This document shows positions 40,073-48,081 of a stretch of DNA of 64,000 nt, in pieces (the first letter of the stretch is position 1; each line of letters begins with the position of its first letter). The notes under the pieces were generated by a model. It was not told the origin of the DNA. It ran no database searches and was given only the letters and a program-made list of their open reading frames with translations. The position numbers were made by a program, and so were the translations under genes. The stretch covers positions 62,001-126,000 of the forward strand of contig DAIQON010000001.1 of assembly GCA_036787835.1 (NCBI GenBank), in the 5' to 3' direction. This DNA is from DAIQON01 sp036787835 (lineage in GTDB: Bacteria; Patescibacteriota; Saccharimonadia; Saccharimonadales; UBA4665).

Positions 40073-41760
40073 TGTTACGTGCAGCACTATACGCAAGAGT
40101 AAGTACAGAACTTCAGAAAGATGAAGAAACAGTACAAAACCAATTATCTGAAATACGGCAAGCAATCAAAGATGGCGACAATATCCTTCTAGAAAGCTGC
40201 GTATATGTTGACGAAGGTTGGTCAGGTGCAATACTTGAACGCCCCTCACTTGATCTAATGAGGGCTGACGCACTTGAGAAGAAGTTTGATATATTATATG
40301 TCTACGACAAGGGTCGCCTTGCCCGTATATTCTTCCATCAGGAAATAGTAATTGACGAACTAAGCCAATTGGGCATTGAGTTTCATAGCTTACACGACAT
40401 TAATGGCGTCTCACCAGAAGAAAAGCTAATGGGCGGTGTAATGGGAATGTTTCACGAGTATGAGCGTATGAAGATTTCTGAACGTTTCCGTATTGGCAAA
40501 CTCAATAAAGTACGTTCTGGGAAGTTACTTGGTTATCAAGCAGCATACGGATACGATTACATACCAATTAAAGGCAAGGGTCACGATAAGATTAATGGCA
40601 AGTTCGTTATCAACGAAGAAGAAGCCAAAACTGTACAGATGATATTTGAATGGATTGGCATCGAATGCGTCTCCATTAAAGAAGTTATACGACGTTTGTA
40701 CGATTTGGGTATACCACCCAAGAAACAGAAGCGTGACACATGGTCTAATGGTCCACTACACCGTATGCTGAAAAACGAGACCTATATTGGTAAGCATTTT
40801 TATTACAAGTCTGAGAGTGTAATTACCAAAAATCCAATGGCTAAAACCCAAAAGAAATACCAACATCGTCATTCAATGAAAGGCAGTCGTAAAACCCGAC
40901 CGCGTGAAGAATGGTTAGAGGTAGAAGCTCCGAGAATTATAAGTGATGAATTATATCAAAAAGTTCAATCTCAAATTAAAAGTAACGGCAAACTTAGCCA
41001 ACGCTTCAAGAAGAACCCCTACCTGTTCGGTGGCTTAATACACTGCACCTGTGGTTCTACACGTACTGGTGAGGGTCAGAATGGGCACTTCTACTACCGC
41101 TGTATCGATCGTCTTCTAAAATTCCCTAAGCCACGCGAATGCTTTGAAGCTGGTGTGAACGTTCAGGTTTTAGATACTGTTGGCTGGGTTAAGCTTTGCG
41201 AATTGATGACAGACCCTGCCCTTTTACAGAAACAGCTTGACCGTTACGCTGAAGAAAAAAAGCTAGTTGCAGGACAAAGTCCTAAAAAAGACGAGCTGAT
41301 AATGCAGAAAAAATCACTTGAACAAGAAGAACGTCGTTACGTAAAAGCTTGGGGTAAGGGCACAATGTCTGAAACTGTATACACAGATCAAATGAATAGT
41401 GTCGCTAGACGCCGTAAGGAGCTGCAAGACCTAATTAATAAGCCGGAAGCAAACAAGTTAGCCCAATTGCGTGAAATTGACTTAGAATCCTCTGTAGAGC
41501 CTTTTAAGAAGTATCTGGCTAATCTGGGCTACGATGAAAAGCTTTTTACCGTACGTAAAATTGTTGATAAAGTAATAGCAACGAAGGAGAAAGTAAGAAT
41601 ATGCGGAAAAATTCCAGCGTATGCAACATCATTAACTGTAAAAAAGGTTGGGTTAGATGTTGAGCATAGCGATACAAGAGACACAACACAACCTAATTCA
41701 GATAGACAGGTTGGGTTAGATGCTAAGCATTGGAATTGTAGGGCTGCCAAATGTCGGTAA
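40072..41760 (+). CDS. Large serine recombinase (integrase) of island B
   Basis: 562 aa. The resolvase domain has the catalytic Ser in L-Y-A-R-V-S-T-E and Y-V-Y-D-K-G-R-L-A-R. The recombinase domain includes G-Y-Q-A-A-Y-G-Y-D-Y, a zinc ribbon reads C-T-C-G ... Y-Y-R-C (~325-345), and a coiled coil lies at ~395-465. It integrates the element at the 5' end of ychF. The last ~14 codons overlap the first 41 bases of ychF in another frame, so the C-terminus is specified by the target. Just before it, a 22-bp motif is repeated in frame (V-G-L-D-V-E-H / V-G-L-D-A-K-H). Confidence 0.93.
   Translation: MLRAALYARVSTELQKDEETVQNQLSEIRQAIKDGDNILLESCVYVDEGWSGAILERPSLDLMRADALEKKFDILYVYDKGRLARIFFHQEIVIDELSQLGIEFHSLHDINGVSPEEKLMGGVMGMFHEYERMKISERFRIGKLNKVRSGKLLGYQAAYGYDYIPIKGKGHDKINGKFVINEEEAKTVQMIFEWIGIECVSIKEVIRRLYDLGIPPKKQKRDTWSNGPLHRMLKNETYIGKHFYYKSESVITKNPMAKTQKKYQHRHSMKGSRKTRPREEWLEVEAPRIISDELYQKVQSQIKSNGKLSQRFKKNPYLFGGLIHCTCGSTRTGEGQNGHFYYRCIDRLLKFPKPRECFEAGVNVQVLDTVGWVKLCELMTDPALLQKQLDRYAEEKKLVAGQSPKKDELIMQKKSLEQEERRYVKAWGKGTMSETVYTDQMNSVARRRKELQDLINKPEANKLAQLREIDLESSVEPFKKYLANLGYDEKLFTVRKIVDKVIATKEKVRICGKIPAYATSLTVKKVGLDVEHSDTRDTTQPNSDRQVGLDAKHWNCRAAKCR
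41646..41667. repeat. Direct repeat copy 1 near the ychF attachment junction
   Basis: A 22-bp motif beginning GGTTGGGTTAGATG and ending AGCAT matches 41709-41730 at 20 of 22 bases, same orientation, 63 bp apart. It may be an old attachment core or a recombinase-binding arm. Confidence 0.6.
41709..41730. repeat. Direct repeat copy 2, spanning the ychF start codon
   Basis: Same 22-bp motif. The ychF ATG is inside it. This copy is the probable element/host junction. Confidence 0.6.
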
Positions 41761-42793
41761 GTCGACCCTGTTTAATAGTCTTACTAATTCTGCCACCTTA
41801 GTAGCAAATTATGCTTTTGCTACTATCGAACCGAACGTTGGAATAGTGAACGTCCCAGATGATAGATTGGCGGTACTGGCTAAGCTCTATGATGCAAAGA
41901 AAGTCATTCCAGCAACCGTATCATTTACCGACATAGCGGGTATTGTATCTGGGGCAAGTAAAGGAGAGGGTTTAGGCAATAAGTTCTTAAGTCATATAAG
42001 AACTTGTCAGGCAATTGTTCAGGTAGTTAGAGCTTTTGACGACAATAATGTTATTCACGTAGATAACGAGCATAATCCTAAAAAAGACATAGATACCATA
42101 AATACCGAGTTAGTATTGGCTGATCTGCAAGTTGTTGAGAAACGACTTCCAGTGATGGAAAAAGAGGCTAGGATAAATCCTAAGCTAACCCCAGTTCTAG
42201 AGCAATATAAAAAAGCCCTTGCATATTTGAATGATAACCAGCCACTATGGAACTTCATAGGTGAGGATTGGTCTACTCTTAAAGAACTTCAACTGCTTAC
42301 ACTAAAACCAATTATTTACTTATTTAACTTGGATGAAAATGGACTAAACAATGAGCAAAAGAAAAAAGACCTGACTGACTTAATTGCTCCGATTCAACCT
42401 GTTTTTATCTGCGCAAAGCTAGAAGCAGAACTGAATGAAATCAATGAGCAAGACCGTCAAGAGCTGCTGGAGAGTTATGGTCAGAAAGAGCCAGGCTTAA
42501 ATATACTAACTAGGAAAGCGTATGACTTGCTTGGGCTTCAAAGCTACCTAACCGCTGGAGAGAAAGAGATTAGAGCCTGGACCATTAAGAAGGGGTCAAC
42601 TGCTCCACAGGCCGCCGGCGTAATCCATGGAGATTTTGAAAGAGGTTTCATAGCAGCCGAAATAATAGACTACAATGACTTGATCGAAAATGGCTCCGTG
42701 GTTAAAGCCCGAGCTGCTGGCAAAGTAAGAACTGAGGGCAAGACATACGTCGTACGTCCTGATGATGTAATTGAATTTAGATTCAATGTCTAG
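41720..42793 (+). CDS. ychF: Redox-regulated Obg-like ATPase YchF
   Basis: 357 aa, normal length. G1 G-L-P-N-V-G-K-S-T, switch region T-I-E-P-N-V-G, G3 F-T-D-I-A-G, a coiled-coil insert, and a C-terminal TGS domain (A-W-T-I-K-K-G-S-T-A-P-Q-A-A-G-V-I-H-G-D-F-E-R-G-F-I-A-A). The G4 position reads Y-L-F-N-L-D-E (N-x-x-E type, ATP-specific). It binds ribosomes and is conserved in nearly all bacteria. The ATG sits in the attachment repeat, so its upstream control has been replaced by element DNA. Confidence 0.96.
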   Translation: MLSIGIVGLPNVGKSTLFNSLTNSATLVANYAFATIEPNVGIVNVPDDRLAVLAKLYDAKKVIPATVSFTDIAGIVSGASKGEGLGNKFLSHIRTCQAIVQVVRAFDDNNVIHVDNEHNPKKDIDTINTELVLADLQVVEKRLPVMEKEARINPKLTPVLEQYKKALAYLNDNQPLWNFIGEDWSTLKELQLLTLKPIIYLFNLDENGLNNEQKKKDLTDLIAPIQPVFICAKLEAELNEINEQDRQELLESYGQKEPGLNILTRKAYDLLGLQSYLTAGEKEIRAWTIKKGSTAPQAAGVIHGDFERGFIAAEIIDYNDLIENGSVVKARAAGKVRTEGKTYVVRPDDVIEFRFNV

Positions 42794-43707
42794 TCAATAG
42801 CTACTGGGGTTTTTTGGGGCTGTATATGTATAGAGCCGCTATACTTCCTGTTGGCGATCAGATTAACTAATTGTGAGTAGGCAATCCTTAGTGGATTAAT
42901 TTCATGTCCACTGTCCGCAAAGCTGACTGTTGGAAGCGCTACGTCAGCACTGATCCCTACCTTGGGGCGACTAGCTGCTAACTGCTGCCTTTTTGCTGAA
43001 ATCTCTTTCATGCCTTCGTTATATAGCTCTTCTCGCGAAACACCAACCGTATCGAATATTGAACTCTCGATTAGGGTTGAGCTTCGACCCCCGGTGGCTA
43101 GGCTTCCATGATAGTTAAAGCCCTCTAGCGGATTATCGAATTTCTGAGCTTTATCACTAATTATCGGCACCTTGTCGGTTGTGGTGACACTGGCAACTTG
43201 TGGGCTATCAGCCTTACGTCTCATCGATTCATGTTGCTGGTATTGTGCCATTACGTATGTCTGCAGCTGCTGATCAATTTGATCCTTCTGATTATTGATT
43301 ATATCGCTAGCCTGCGTTCTCAGCTCCGCCATCCGATGTTGAACATGACCGATCAGTTTACGTAAACGATCCTTGTTATAGCTTCTAAAGGTTAACGACA
43401 TCAAACCGGCACTTATATTTACGTGGGCATCTATTAGGCGATGCGAATAATCTATCTGGTTAATGGTGTCGAATCTGAGATCCTCGACTGTCAAGAAACG
43501 AAGGGGTTTTTTGTCGACCAACAGTATACGTATGTCGGTAGCACAAAGTAGCGCAACACCTCCTTCATACCAACCATTCACACATTCAAATATCTTTTCA
43601 TCTGGGAGGATGATGGCTGCCAACTCTAAGCATTCGGCCCTATTCCAGCGATTGGTGTTAAAACCAATCTCTTTAAGCTGCGCTTGCACTGATTGATTGC
43701 TTACCAT
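42790..43707 (-). CDS. PH-domain protein (YokE-like)
   Basis: 305 aa. Residues ~25-130 (L-E-L-A-A-I-I-L-P-D-E-K-I-F-E-C-V-N-G-W-Y-E-G-G-V-A-L-L-C-A-T-D-I-R-I-L-L-V-D-K-K) match the bacterial PH domain that begins 'gEkil' and has 'l.lTn.Rll'. The C-terminal half is polar, probably helical and partly disordered. A GGAGGG ribosome-binding site precedes the ATG. Convergent with ychF (4-bp overlap). Molecular role unknown. Confidence 0.7.
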   Translation of the reverse strand: MVSNQSVQAQLKEIGFNTNRWNRAECLELAAIILPDEKIFECVNGWYEGGVALLCATDIRILLVDKKPLRFLTVEDLRFDTINQIDYSHRLIDAHVNISAGLMSLTFRSYNKDRLRKLIGHVQHRMAELRTQASDIINNQKDQIDQQLQTYVMAQYQQHESMRRKADSPQVASVTTTDKVPIISDKAQKFDNPLEGFNYHGSLATGGRSSTLIESSIFDTVGVSREELYNEGMKEISAKRQQLAASRPKVGISADVALPTVSFADSGHEINPLRIAYSQLVNLIANRKYSGSIHIQPQKTPVAID

Positions 43708-43898
43708 AATCCCTCCTACAATCTTATGATACTCTTATCGAGACTGATTATCCGTAATATAAATTACTAGAATAGTGGAACTTTTATCACAGTGAATCGA
43801 TCCCGATTTGACTACTAAGGTTTGGTCTTCATTATCGTACTATGTTTAAGTAAAATGCAACTGTAGAAATATAGATTTACTAATAACAACATAAAAAC

Positions 43899-43927
43899 TG
43901 GACAAATTAAACTATCTTTATCATAAT
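43899..43927 (+). promoter_or_regulatory. Promoter of the Crp/Fnr gene (leaderless)
   Basis: TGGACA, 17-nt spacer, CATAAT, then only 6 nt to ATG 43934. Confidence 0.65.
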
Positions 43928-43933
43928 TAGTGT

Positions 43934-44590
43934 ATGTTGGCACATACCTCACAGACAGCCAAACTGGTGGATTTGTTCCGTTTGGCGGGGGTGAAACAAA
44001 CGTTCAAGAAAGGCGAATACGTCATTAGACCCGGCGAATCACCGCCGGGTGTTTTTTATATCGAGGTAGGCCTAGTTAAGGCATATGACATCACCAGGTA
44101 TCAAGAAGAGAATCTTCTAATCATCCGCAAAGAACATGAAATTTTTCCGCTAATATGGGCCTTAACTGGTCAAGAGCGGGATGTTATATACCAAACCCTA
44201 GCCCATACAGTTACCTGGCAAATTAGTCGAAACAAGCTTTTAAGCTTAGTCGAGAATGAACCTGAGATTATGGCACCTTTACTCGATATGACTATTGAGA
44301 TGTATAGACTACATAGCGAAAGAATACTAAATCTTGAATATAGAACCGTTAGAGAGAGAATAATCTCCTTTCTTCTGACAATGTCAGTAAGGTTCTCTGC
44401 CAAACAGACCGAAGACGGCTTAATGATTGAGGTTCCGCTTAGGCATCAGGACATTGCCAGTTCAATCAACGCATCTAGAGAAACTACGAGTCGTGAGCTA
44501 TCTGCCCTGGAGCGTAAAGGTCTTCTCACCAGAAAACAGTCGTTTGTAGTCCTCAAGGACATTGATGGACTGAGAAAATATATAGATTAA
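43934..44590 (+). CDS. Crp/Fnr-family transcriptional regulator
   Basis: 218 aa. A cyclic-nucleotide-binding-type beta roll (~15-115, K-K-G-E-Y-V-I-R-P-G-E-S-P-P-G-V-F-Y-I) without the conserved phosphate-binding arginine of cAMP-binding CRP, then a dimer helix, and a winged HTH (R-H-Q-D-I-A-S-S-I-N-A-S-R-E-T-T-S-R-E-L-S-A-L-E-R-K-G-L). No Fe-S cysteines, so not an FNR-type O2 sensor. The ligand is unknown. Stop-to-stop spacing with the converging PRTase-like gene is 0. Confidence 0.9.
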   Translation: MLAHTSQTAKLVDLFRLAGVKQTFKKGEYVIRPGESPPGVFYIEVGLVKAYDITRYQEENLLIIRKEHEIFPLIWALTGQERDVIYQTLAHTVTWQISRNKLLSLVENEPEIMAPLLDMTIEMYRLHSERILNLEYRTVRERIISFLLTMSVRFSAKQTEDGLMIEVPLRHQDIASSINASRETTSRELSALERKGLLTRKQSFVVLKDIDGLRKYID

Positions 44591-45244
44591 CTATTTCCAG
44601 TTAAGAATTACTGTCTCAATTGTTTTAATTATCGTTTCCCTGTCTGGGACGTCATTATTATCATAATAATGGTCAGTATCAATATAGTCGTCGATAACAC
44701 TTAAGCAGAATATTTCATCGGCATAAAGATGCATCCAGTCAACGGTTTTAACGCTAGCAAGTGGTGTCGCTATTATCAGTTTCTCTATTCTTATTGGCTT
44801 TAAGAATTGAAGAGCCACGTCTAGGCTAAATGGACTTTTTAATCCATCAGAAACTAAGATAATATTTTGCCCAACAAGTAGTTTCTTATTAACTAAGCCA
44901 CCACTTGTCATACGATTCATTTCATGTATCTTAGTAAGCTTCTGCTCCTCAATCGTACCCCTTGATTCGGCCATTATCTCATCTATTTCAGAACCAGAAT
45001 ACTCGGGATTATAACTAAAATTACCGTCAGAAGTGATGCCACCAACAGCTATTGGCTCCCTGGGAAGATTTATCTCCTCGCTAATTATCATGTTCAGGAT
45101 ACAGTGCAGTTGTTGAGCAATTTGTGCACCAACCACCACACCACCATCATTTAGTGCTACTACTGCGCAGTTCTCATATCGATATTTAACGCTCAACCGA
45201 CTGGCGAGCATTCGACCGGCTTGGAGTCTACTAGAAAAATACAT
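44591..45244 (-). CDS. Phosphoribosyltransferase-like protein with altered PRPP loop
   Basis: 217 aa with the type I PRTase layout (R-x-x-A-x-x-L-A-x-x-L near the N-terminus, V-V-A-L-N-D-G-G-V-V-V-G, then I-I-L-V-S-D-G-L-K-S-P-F-S). Active PRTases have V-D-D-G-x-x-T-G at the last site. Here the first Asp is Ser and the T-G is S-P. It may bind a different ligand or be a regulator. Family call from overall pattern; activity doubtful. Confidence 0.65.
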   Translation of the reverse strand: MYFSSRLQAGRMLASRLSVKYRYENCAVVALNDGGVVVGAQIAQQLHCILNMIISEEINLPREPIAVGGITSDGNFSYNPEYSGSEIDEIMAESRGTIEEQKLTKIHEMNRMTSGGLVNKKLLVGQNIILVSDGLKSPFSLDVALQFLKPIRIEKLIIATPLASVKTVDWMHLYADEIFCLSVIDDYIDTDHYYDNNDVPDRETIIKTIETVILNWK

Positions 45245-45302
45245 TATTACCGTAGTTTAGCCTATAGCGGGGTTTTATTCGAGCTTATGTTTAGATAAAA
45301 TA

Positions 45303-46064
45303 CTAGATTAATTTTTTGAGAAGGTAAAACCTCTCTAAGTTACCTTTGGCGCCAGCTACCTTGGAGTCGGCTTTATTAACCACTACAAAATAATCCCGTA
45401 GCCAAGCTTCGAATTCACGGAGTATTTGTCTACGAATATTCTCATTTTTAATGACACCTTTGTGCTTGAGCCCAGTTTGATTAGCTTCAAATTGTGGTTT
45501 TACCATTGCTATAACCTGAGTGTTTGTAGATATTAGCTTGGATATATGGGGCAAAATATCTCTTAACGAAATGAACGATAGATCGATAACCACAAAGTCT
45601 GGTACGAAACTTAAGCTTACTCCAGGTAGTTGACTACCGAACGGAGCGACATCCAAAATATCAGTTTTTTCATAAAGTTCGATATCAAGGTTATTCCTAA
45701 GCGTTGGATGGAGCTGATCACTACCAATTTCGACAGCAAACACTTTAAGGGCACCCTGTTTTAATGCGTAATCAGTAAATCCACCCGTGCTACTGCCGAC
45801 ATCTAGAACTTTACTACCTCTAAAATTTATCTTGAATTCTTTAACAATTGACTCCAACTTAAGTGCAGCACGATTCACATATTGCGTAGACAGGAGTAGT
45901 TTTACTGACTGACTAGGAGCAATCGGATAACCTGCTTTATTTACCACCACGCCATCGACACTTACAAGTCTGAGTTTAATATAGCTCTCAGCCTGCGAAC
46001 GACTACTAACTAAGCCTTCATTTACAAGCCTGACATCTAATCTGGTGCGGTTATTGCTGCTCAT
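45303..46064 (-). CDS. tlyA: TlyA-family rRNA 2'-O-methyltransferase
   Basis: 253 aa. An N-terminal S4 RNA-binding domain (R-L-D-V-R-L-V-N-E-G-L-V-S-S-R-S-Q-A-E-S-Y-I) is followed by a FtsJ-type methyltransferase with motif I D-V-G-S-S-T-G-G-F-T-D. Catalytic-type residues K, D, K, E are seen (A-L-K-L, D-L-S-F-I, V-K-P-Q-F-E). It methylates cytidine 2'-OH in 16S/23S rRNA using SAM. It follows efp in the same orientation. Confidence 0.92.
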   Translation of the reverse strand: MSSNNRTRLDVRLVNEGLVSSRSQAESYIKLRLVSVDGVVVNKAGYPIAPSQSVKLLLSTQYVNRAALKLESIVKEFKINFRGSKVLDVGSSTGGFTDYALKQGALKVFAVEIGSDQLHPTLRNNLDIELYEKTDILDVAPFGSQLPGVSLSFVPDFVVIDLSFISLRDILPHISKLISTNTQVIAMVKPQFEANQTGLKHKGVIKNENIRRQILREFEAWLRDYFVVVNKADSKVAGAKGNLERFYLLKKLI

Positions 46065-46117
46065 TACTAAAACCTTATCGCCTTAATGTAGTTAAAAGGC
46101 ATATACAAAGAGAATGA

Positions 46118-46684
46118 CTACTGTTTAACACGTTCTCTATACGTACCATTTGAAGTATCAATAGATAAGATATCGCCTTGTTTAATAAAGGCTGGTACTT
46201 TAACAATTAATCCAGTTTCGAGAGTTGCGTTTTTAGTAATAGACGAGCTAGTATCGCCCTTAACTGCATCTTCAGTATAGGTAACTTCTAGAGGTACATT
46301 CTTTGGGAGTTCAACATTAATGGGACGCTCACCAAAGAATTGAAGCTGCACTTTATCGCCTTCTTTGATATACCCACTAATGTCGCCAGCGAGATCTTTA
46401 GGTACACTAAATTGCTCAAAGCTTTCACCATTCATAAAGTAAAATGCCTCTGCATCACTATATAAATACTGAACCGACTGTTGCGAAACATCAGCACTAT
46501 CTAATTGTTCATTGCCCTTAAATGTCTTCTCGAGTACTTTACCGTCGATCAAACTTTTAATTCTGACGTTAACGATGGAGCCGCCACGACCCATAACTTT
46601 CTGAGAATAATCGACAACCCTAAACGGGCTACCTTCAAACTCAAAGACTGTACCTTTTTTAAGGTCGGTTATAGATAATGACAT
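46118..46684 (-). CDS. efp: Elongation factor P
   Basis: 188 aa from the ATG ending at 46684 (M-S-L-S-I-T-D-L-K-K-G); a 22-codon upstream extension overlaps rpsR and does not match the family. KOW-like N-terminal domain plus two OB domains. It relieves ribosome stalling at polyproline. The tip that is K-P-G-K-G in E. coli reads M-G-R-G-G, with Arg where modified Lys would be. No epmA or earP is visible nearby. Confidence 0.94.
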   Translation of the reverse strand: MSLSITDLKKGTVFEFEGSPFRVVDYSQKVMGRGGSIVNVRIKSLIDGKVLEKTFKGNEQLDSADVSQQSVQYLYSDAEAFYFMNGESFEQFSVPKDLAGDISGYIKEGDKVQLQFFGERPINVELPKNVPLEVTYTEDAVKGDTSSSITKNATLETGLIVKVPAFIKQGDILSIDTSNGTYRERVKQ

Positions 46685-46718
46685 ATCACTTTCTGCCTTA
46701 CTGCTATTTAATTCAATG

Positions 46719-46922
46719 TTAGTTTGAAGCAACAAAAGGTAGAAGCGCAATATGCCTTGCTCTTTTGATTGCTACACTCAAATGACGTTGCTGTGACTCT
46801 GTAAGGCCAGTTTTCTTCCTGGTCTCAATTTGCCCGTATACGTTTACATATCGTTGCAAGGTTTTAAAATCCTTGTAATCAAAAAATGCTACTTCAGTTC
46901 GATGTTTAAATATCTTAGCCAT
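46719..46922 (-). CDS. rpsR: 30S ribosomal protein S18
   Basis: 67 aa, typical length. F-D-Y-K-D-F-K-T-L-Q-R-Y ... R-K-K-T-G-L-T-E-S-Q-Q-R-H-L-S-V-A-I-K-R-A-R-H-I-A-L-L-P-F is the S18 core. Third gene of the rpsF-ssb-rpsR operon, the common bacterial order. Binds S6 in the platform of the small subunit. Confidence 0.97.
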   Translation of the reverse strand: MAKIFKHRTEVAFFDYKDFKTLQRYVNVYGQIETRKKTGLTESQQRHLSVAIKRARHIALLPFVASN

Positions 46923-46945
46923 ATAAATTTCCTTATCTATCTAAA

Positions 46946-47449
46946 TTAAAATGGAATGTCGTCTAGATTGATCGGCTCATCACCGATATCTTCAATCACA
47001 ACGTCCTTATCTTTCTTGGTTGAACTTGTGGTTTTCTTGGCAGGCTTAGTGCTTTCACTAGCCGAAGTTGATGTTTCGCTAGATTCAAAGCTTTCTTGAG
47101 AATCTGAGCCAGCCTGCCCTCTGCTATCTAGGAATGTTACATCATTTGCAAGAACTTCGACTTTACTTCGCTTCTGGCCATCTTGCTCCCAGCTACGACT
47201 CTGCAGTCGTCCCTGGACTAAAGTTCGGCTTCCCCGACTTAAATACTGCGAAACTCTTTCAGCCAGAGGACCCCAAGCTACGACATCGATATAGTCGGTT
47301 GCTTCTTGCCACTCTCCTGCCTGGTCTTTATAGCTCCTATTTAGCGCTAAGCTAAAACTAACTACATTCTGACCATTAGGTGTCTGCCTAAGCTCCGGGT
47401 CACGTGTTAGGTTCCCCATTAGTGTTACTTGATTTAAGCTCCTAGCCAT
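46946..47449 (-). CDS. ssb: Single-stranded DNA-binding protein
   Basis: 167 aa. An OB-fold (~1-110) with N-x-V-T-L-M-G-N-L-T-R-D-P-E-L-R and W-G-x-L-A-E. A Ser/Glu/Lys-rich linker follows, then the acidic tip N-L-D-D-I-P-F that recruits replication and repair partners. Between rpsF and rpsR as usual. Confidence 0.96.
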   Translation of the reverse strand: MARSLNQVTLMGNLTRDPELRQTPNGQNVVSFSLALNRSYKDQAGEWQEATDYIDVVAWGPLAERVSQYLSRGSRTLVQGRLQSRSWEQDGQKRSKVEVLANDVTFLDSRGQAGSDSQESFESSETSTSASESTKPAKKTTSSTKKDKDVVIEDIGDEPINLDDIPF

Positions 47450-47555
47450 TACTGCTATCCTCCTTATAAGACATATGTCTAAATTTAATTGTACTTATAC
47501 CGTAAACCCATTATTAAACACTCGTCAAATTATTTTGAACAAAGTTTAATAATTA

Positions 47556-47942
47556 TTAACTTTCCTCGTCTTTTTCTTCTTCAGCATCAGCATGATCGCC
47601 TCGTTTTGAAGCCTGCTCAGCCTTGTGAGTCTTTTCAGCTTCAGCCTTAGCAATAGCTTTAAGGTCTGGCTTAGTTATTAGGAATCTAATAACTTCACTA
47701 GTGATATTTAAGGTCGATTCGACCTTCTTTACACCACCTGGAGGCATGATAACTGTATAAAATACATATATTGCATGCTCATTCTTGGCAATTGCGTAAG
47801 CTAGCTTACGCTTCCCCCAATTATCTGTTGCTTTAACTTCTCCGCCGTTGTCGGTGAAGATTTTCTTAACACGATCTTCTGCTTTACTCAGGTCTACTTC
47901 TAGATCTGGGTCATAGAGAATCGCAATTTCGTATTGGTTCAA
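47556..47942 (-). CDS. rpsF: 30S ribosomal protein S6
   Basis: 128 aa, starting at TTG (47942) with the Shine-Dalgarno AAGGAG 6 nt upstream. Y-E-I-A-I-L-Y-D-P-D ... W-G-K-R-K-L-A-Y-A-I-A-K is the S6 core. The C-terminus is an added acidic/basic tail (D-A-E-E-E-K-D-E-E-S). It heads the operon. Its ~100-nt leader contains a strong hairpin that may serve S6:S18 feedback (see 47992). Confidence 0.95.
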   Translation of the reverse strand: MNQYEIAILYDPDLEVDLSKAEDRVKKIFTDNGGEVKATDNWGKRKLAYAIAKNEHAIYVFYTVIMPPGGVKKVESTLNITSEVIRFLITKPDLKAIAKAEAEKTHKAEQASKRGDHADAEEEKDEES

Positions 47943-47991
47943 TCTAGTCTCCTTCGATTGGTTACCGACTTAATAATTACATTAACCCGGA

Positions 47992-48028
47992 CAGTCTATA
48001 CGCACTGATATAAATCGGCTATAGACTG
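47992..48028 (-). promoter_or_regulatory. Hairpin in the rpsF leader, candidate S6:S18 autoregulatory element
   Basis: CAGTCTATA and TATAGACTG are perfect 9-bp arms enclosing 19 nt with GCCGA (minus strand). rpsF leaders in many bacteria carry a hairpin with a CCG bulge bound by S6:S18. Position and presence of CCG fit, but I cannot confirm the consensus. Confidence 0.45.
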
Positions 48029-48048
48029 AAGTTTATATTAGAGATCTT

Positions 48049-48077
48049 ATTATAGGTTAATTACCTCTGTTAGTCAA
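48049..48077 (-). promoter_or_regulatory. Promoter of the rpsF-ssb-rpsR operon
   Basis: On the minus strand: TTGACT, 17-nt spacer, TATAAT, giving a leader of about 100 nt. Confidence 0.85.
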
Positions 48078-48081
48078 GCCT

